A stretch of 32,659 nucleotides of DNA from Candidatus Latescibacterota bacterium (GTDB lineage Bacteria > Latescibacterota > UBA2968), in assembly GCA_021295695.1 (NCBI GenBank), contig JAGWBW010000022.1, positions 24,777-57,435 on the forward strand. Direction: 5' to 3'. Below, one piece after another: positions 31,801-32,659 of this stretch. The position numbers and the translations under genes are program-made. The first letter of the stretch is position 1. Each line of letters begins with the position of its first letter. The notes under the pieces were generated by a model that searched no databases, was not told the DNA's origin, and saw only the letters and a program-made list of their open reading frames with translations.

Positions 31801-32645
31801 TCCTTCTCCGTGGGCATAAAAACCAGAATATCACCTCGCCCCGCATCCACCACCATATCCACTGCAGTCACCGCCGCATCGATATATGTCTGCGCGCCAT
31901 TTTCCCCGGCGAGATCTTCCAGAGGCCAGTATTGCACATCCACCGGATACATCCGCCCGGACACTTCAATAATGGGCGCATTGTCAAACGCCTTTGAAAA
32001 CGCCTCCGTATCAATCGTCGCCGATGTAATCACGATCCGCAACTCGGGGCGGCGCTTTTGCAACAGGCGCAAATACCCCAGCAAAAAATCGATATTCAAA
32101 CTGCGCTCGTGCGCTTCATCAATAATAATCGTATCGTACTCATACAAATTCGGATCGCCCTGAATCTCCGCCAGCAGCATCCCATCCGTCACCATCTTGA
32201 TCCGCGTCTCGGGCGCCGTCTCATCCTTAAACCGAATTTTGCACCCCACCTCGGCACCCCACGCAACCCCCAACTCCTCTGCAATGCGCCGCGACACGGA
32301 CAGCGCCGCCACGCGCCGAGGTTGAGTACACGCAATTTTTGCCGCCACACCGCGGCCAGCCTCCAAACACATTTTGGGCAACTGTGTCGTCTTCCCCGAT
32401 CCCGTCTCACCCGCCACAATCACCACCGGATGTTCTCGAATCGCCCTGACAATCTCATCCTTCCGCGCTGCAATCGGCAACGCTTCTGGATACGTCACAG
32501 GCAGCGGATTCTCCCCGCGGTCTTTCCGCAACGCCGCCGACCGCACCGCCTGTACCTTCAATTTCTTCAACCGCACCGTATCGCGCCGCTTTTGTCGCTG
32601 TAATTGCCGCAACTGCCGCGCAATCTCCATACCATCCTGGAGCAT
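28812..32645 (-). CDS. hrpA: DEAH-box ATP-dependent RNA helicase HrpA
   Basis: A 1277-residue helicase. Motif I GETGSGKT is at 79-86, motif II DEAH at 176-179, motif III SAT at 208-210, motif V is TNIAETSITIPGI and motif VI QRAGRCGR. Winged-helix, ratchet and OB-fold segments follow, then the long HrpA-specific C-terminal region. Family members act on RNA structures and on mRNA or ribosomes. At about residues 644-657 the TCTTTGTG dispersed repeat (30691-30717) is read in frame as SHGDTKTQRKEKST, between LFPGSGLF and WIMAAEVVETSR, where E. coli HrpA has only a short linker. The N-terminus before motif I is shorter than in E. coli and there is no ribosome site before the ATG. The frame remains open to the window edge, so the gene may start beyond it. 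Confidence 0.95.
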   Translation of the reverse strand: MLQDGMEIARQLRQLQRQKRRDTVRLKKLKVQAVRSAALRKDRGENPLPVTYPEALPIAARKDEIVRAIREHPVVIVAGETGSGKTTQLPKMCLEAGRGVAAKIACTQPRRVAALSVSRRIAEELGVAWGAEVGCKIRFKDETAPETRIKMVTDGMLLAEIQGDPNLYEYDTIIIDEAHERSLNIDFLLGYLRLLQKRRPELRIVITSATIDTEAFSKAFDNAPIIEVSGRMYPVDVQYWPLEDLAGENGAQTYIDAAVTAVDMVVDAGRGDILVFMPTEKDIHETRRRLEGRHFRFTEILPLFGRLTAGDQQKVFHKQRYRRIVVATNIAETSITIPGIRYVIDTGLARISRHNPRNQTHRLPVEEISQSSARQRAGRCGRVQNGVCIRLYDEKSFLARPEYTQPEIQRSDLAEVILRMIALRLGDVETFPFIDPPRSHAIQGGFSVLRALDAIDDNKRLTPLGRDMARLPLAPTVSRMILQAQKERALREVLVIASAISIQDPRVRPLEQEKAADQEHKRFVDGESDFIALLNIWKAYHDTFEKLRTQSQMRRFCKQHFLSFNRMREWRDIYMQIRHTLREMGSFRTNRDDAGYDAIHRSVVSGLLGNVAQKKEGNMYRAARGRDVMLFPGSGLFQRREADSHGDTKTQRKEKSTPGWIMAAEVVETSRLFARTVARIQPSWLAELGAHLCRASYKEPFYSVRSGRVLATETLTLHGLQVVQKRVGYGRIDASAATEIFIREALVNDEVALPYEFVAQNRDLRARVETWQMQQRMMQFLDLDEAAYRFYAERLENVSSTHDLNRLIKRKGADFLLMSEKHLAGEQVDFDRDAFPNFLEMDGEQVPLSYAYRPGQDRDGVTLQLPYKMVHFVQPEVLDWLVPGLLEEKITYLLRGLPKSIRKRFVPVPDRAREIAAALQPTHGAFLDSLSAHILSTYGIEISQGDWNVRDLPEHLQMRVEVRDDKEKAIVAARDLRLLREQLDAREEDVQSDAWIRAQKQVARRDVTGQTVGELPERVEVMQAGGMPVFGYVGLKREGDRVDVCLFKRADEAERETQAGWMRLCEREMRDEMRALKRSLGELAQFEGAREALREGAYANLMAHLFARDAAFPITRQRFESRVQQARLYLQHLAPQLVQALDALFETHREIRLLRGGYPEMEADLARLMPPDFLQQTPYDQVLHLSRFLKAVVIRAERAMLDPMKDLQKAEQVQPFQDAVDELMDSELTGAKRDAVHALRWIVEEFRVSVFAQELGTAQKVSPKRLYDKLEQVRGMV
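30691..30717 (+). repeat. TCTTTGTG dispersed repeat, copy 6, inside hrpA
   Basis: CTTTGTG, TCTTTGTG and TCTCCGTG end in TGAG, the same structure as the intergenic copies. On the coding strand it contributes codons for SHGDTKTQR without a stop or frameshift. Confidence 0.85.
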
Positions 32646-32659
32646 ACACGCAGGCAGCA

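Overview
The window looks like a chromosomal segment of an uncultivated, aerobically respiring Gram-negative bacterium. This rests on an outer-membrane beta-barrel protein, two lipoproteins with lipoboxes, a complete 2-oxoglutarate dehydrogenase operon, and a mixture of Gfo/Idh/MocA oxidoreductases, a sulfatase, TIM-barrel isomerase and amidohydrolase genes. That mixture recalls Poribacteria- or Latescibacterota-like lineages, but this is a low-confidence inference from gene content only. I recognised no tRNA, rRNA, CRISPR array, prophage or intact transposase.

Layout. 39-5485 (minus) is the sucA-sucB-lpdA operon behind a good sigma70 promoter. 5643-7366 (minus) is a two-gene operon of a Gfo/Idh/MocA oxidoreductase and a family 2 glycosyltransferase. 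7367-7736 is a dense regulatory gap with two palindromes and a candidate small RNA with its own promoter and terminator. 7737-11523 (plus) encodes a porin-like barrel, an imelysin-type lipoprotein and a di-haem oxidoreductase lipoprotein. 11589-12849 holds two divergent ferritins, the second apparently starting at an ATT codon. Together 7.7-12.8 kb reads as an iron uptake and storage island. A short sigma70-family factor and a VOC-fold protein follow (13351-14635). 14786-17727 (minus) has a second Gfo/Idh/MocA gene translationally coupled to an N-sulfoglucosamine-sulfohydrolase-like sulfatase, then an HNH protein. 17862-20722 (plus) is a probable catabolic operon: TIM-barrel isomerase, M29-like aminopeptidase and amidohydrolase. 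20723-21925 is a gene-poor stretch with three small genes and repeat debris. 21926-25008 (minus) is an NHL propeller, HpcH/HpaI aldolase and MFS transporter operon. 25172-28801 (minus) is a heterodimeric ABC exporter with one degenerate ATP site. 28812 to the right edge is the DEAH helicase HrpA.

Several families of short dispersed repeats run through the whole window. The most abundant is an 8-bp-periodic TCTTTGTG element with at least six copies, five between genes and one inserted in frame inside hrpA. A 54-bp element occurs twice at 52 of 54 identical positions. A long imperfect palindrome, a 10-bp-periodic element and a 15-bp shared word near gene ends add to this. The points I find most worth checking are the candidate small RNA opposite the porin leader, the ATT-initiated ferritin, and the repeat that has become part of the HrpA protein.
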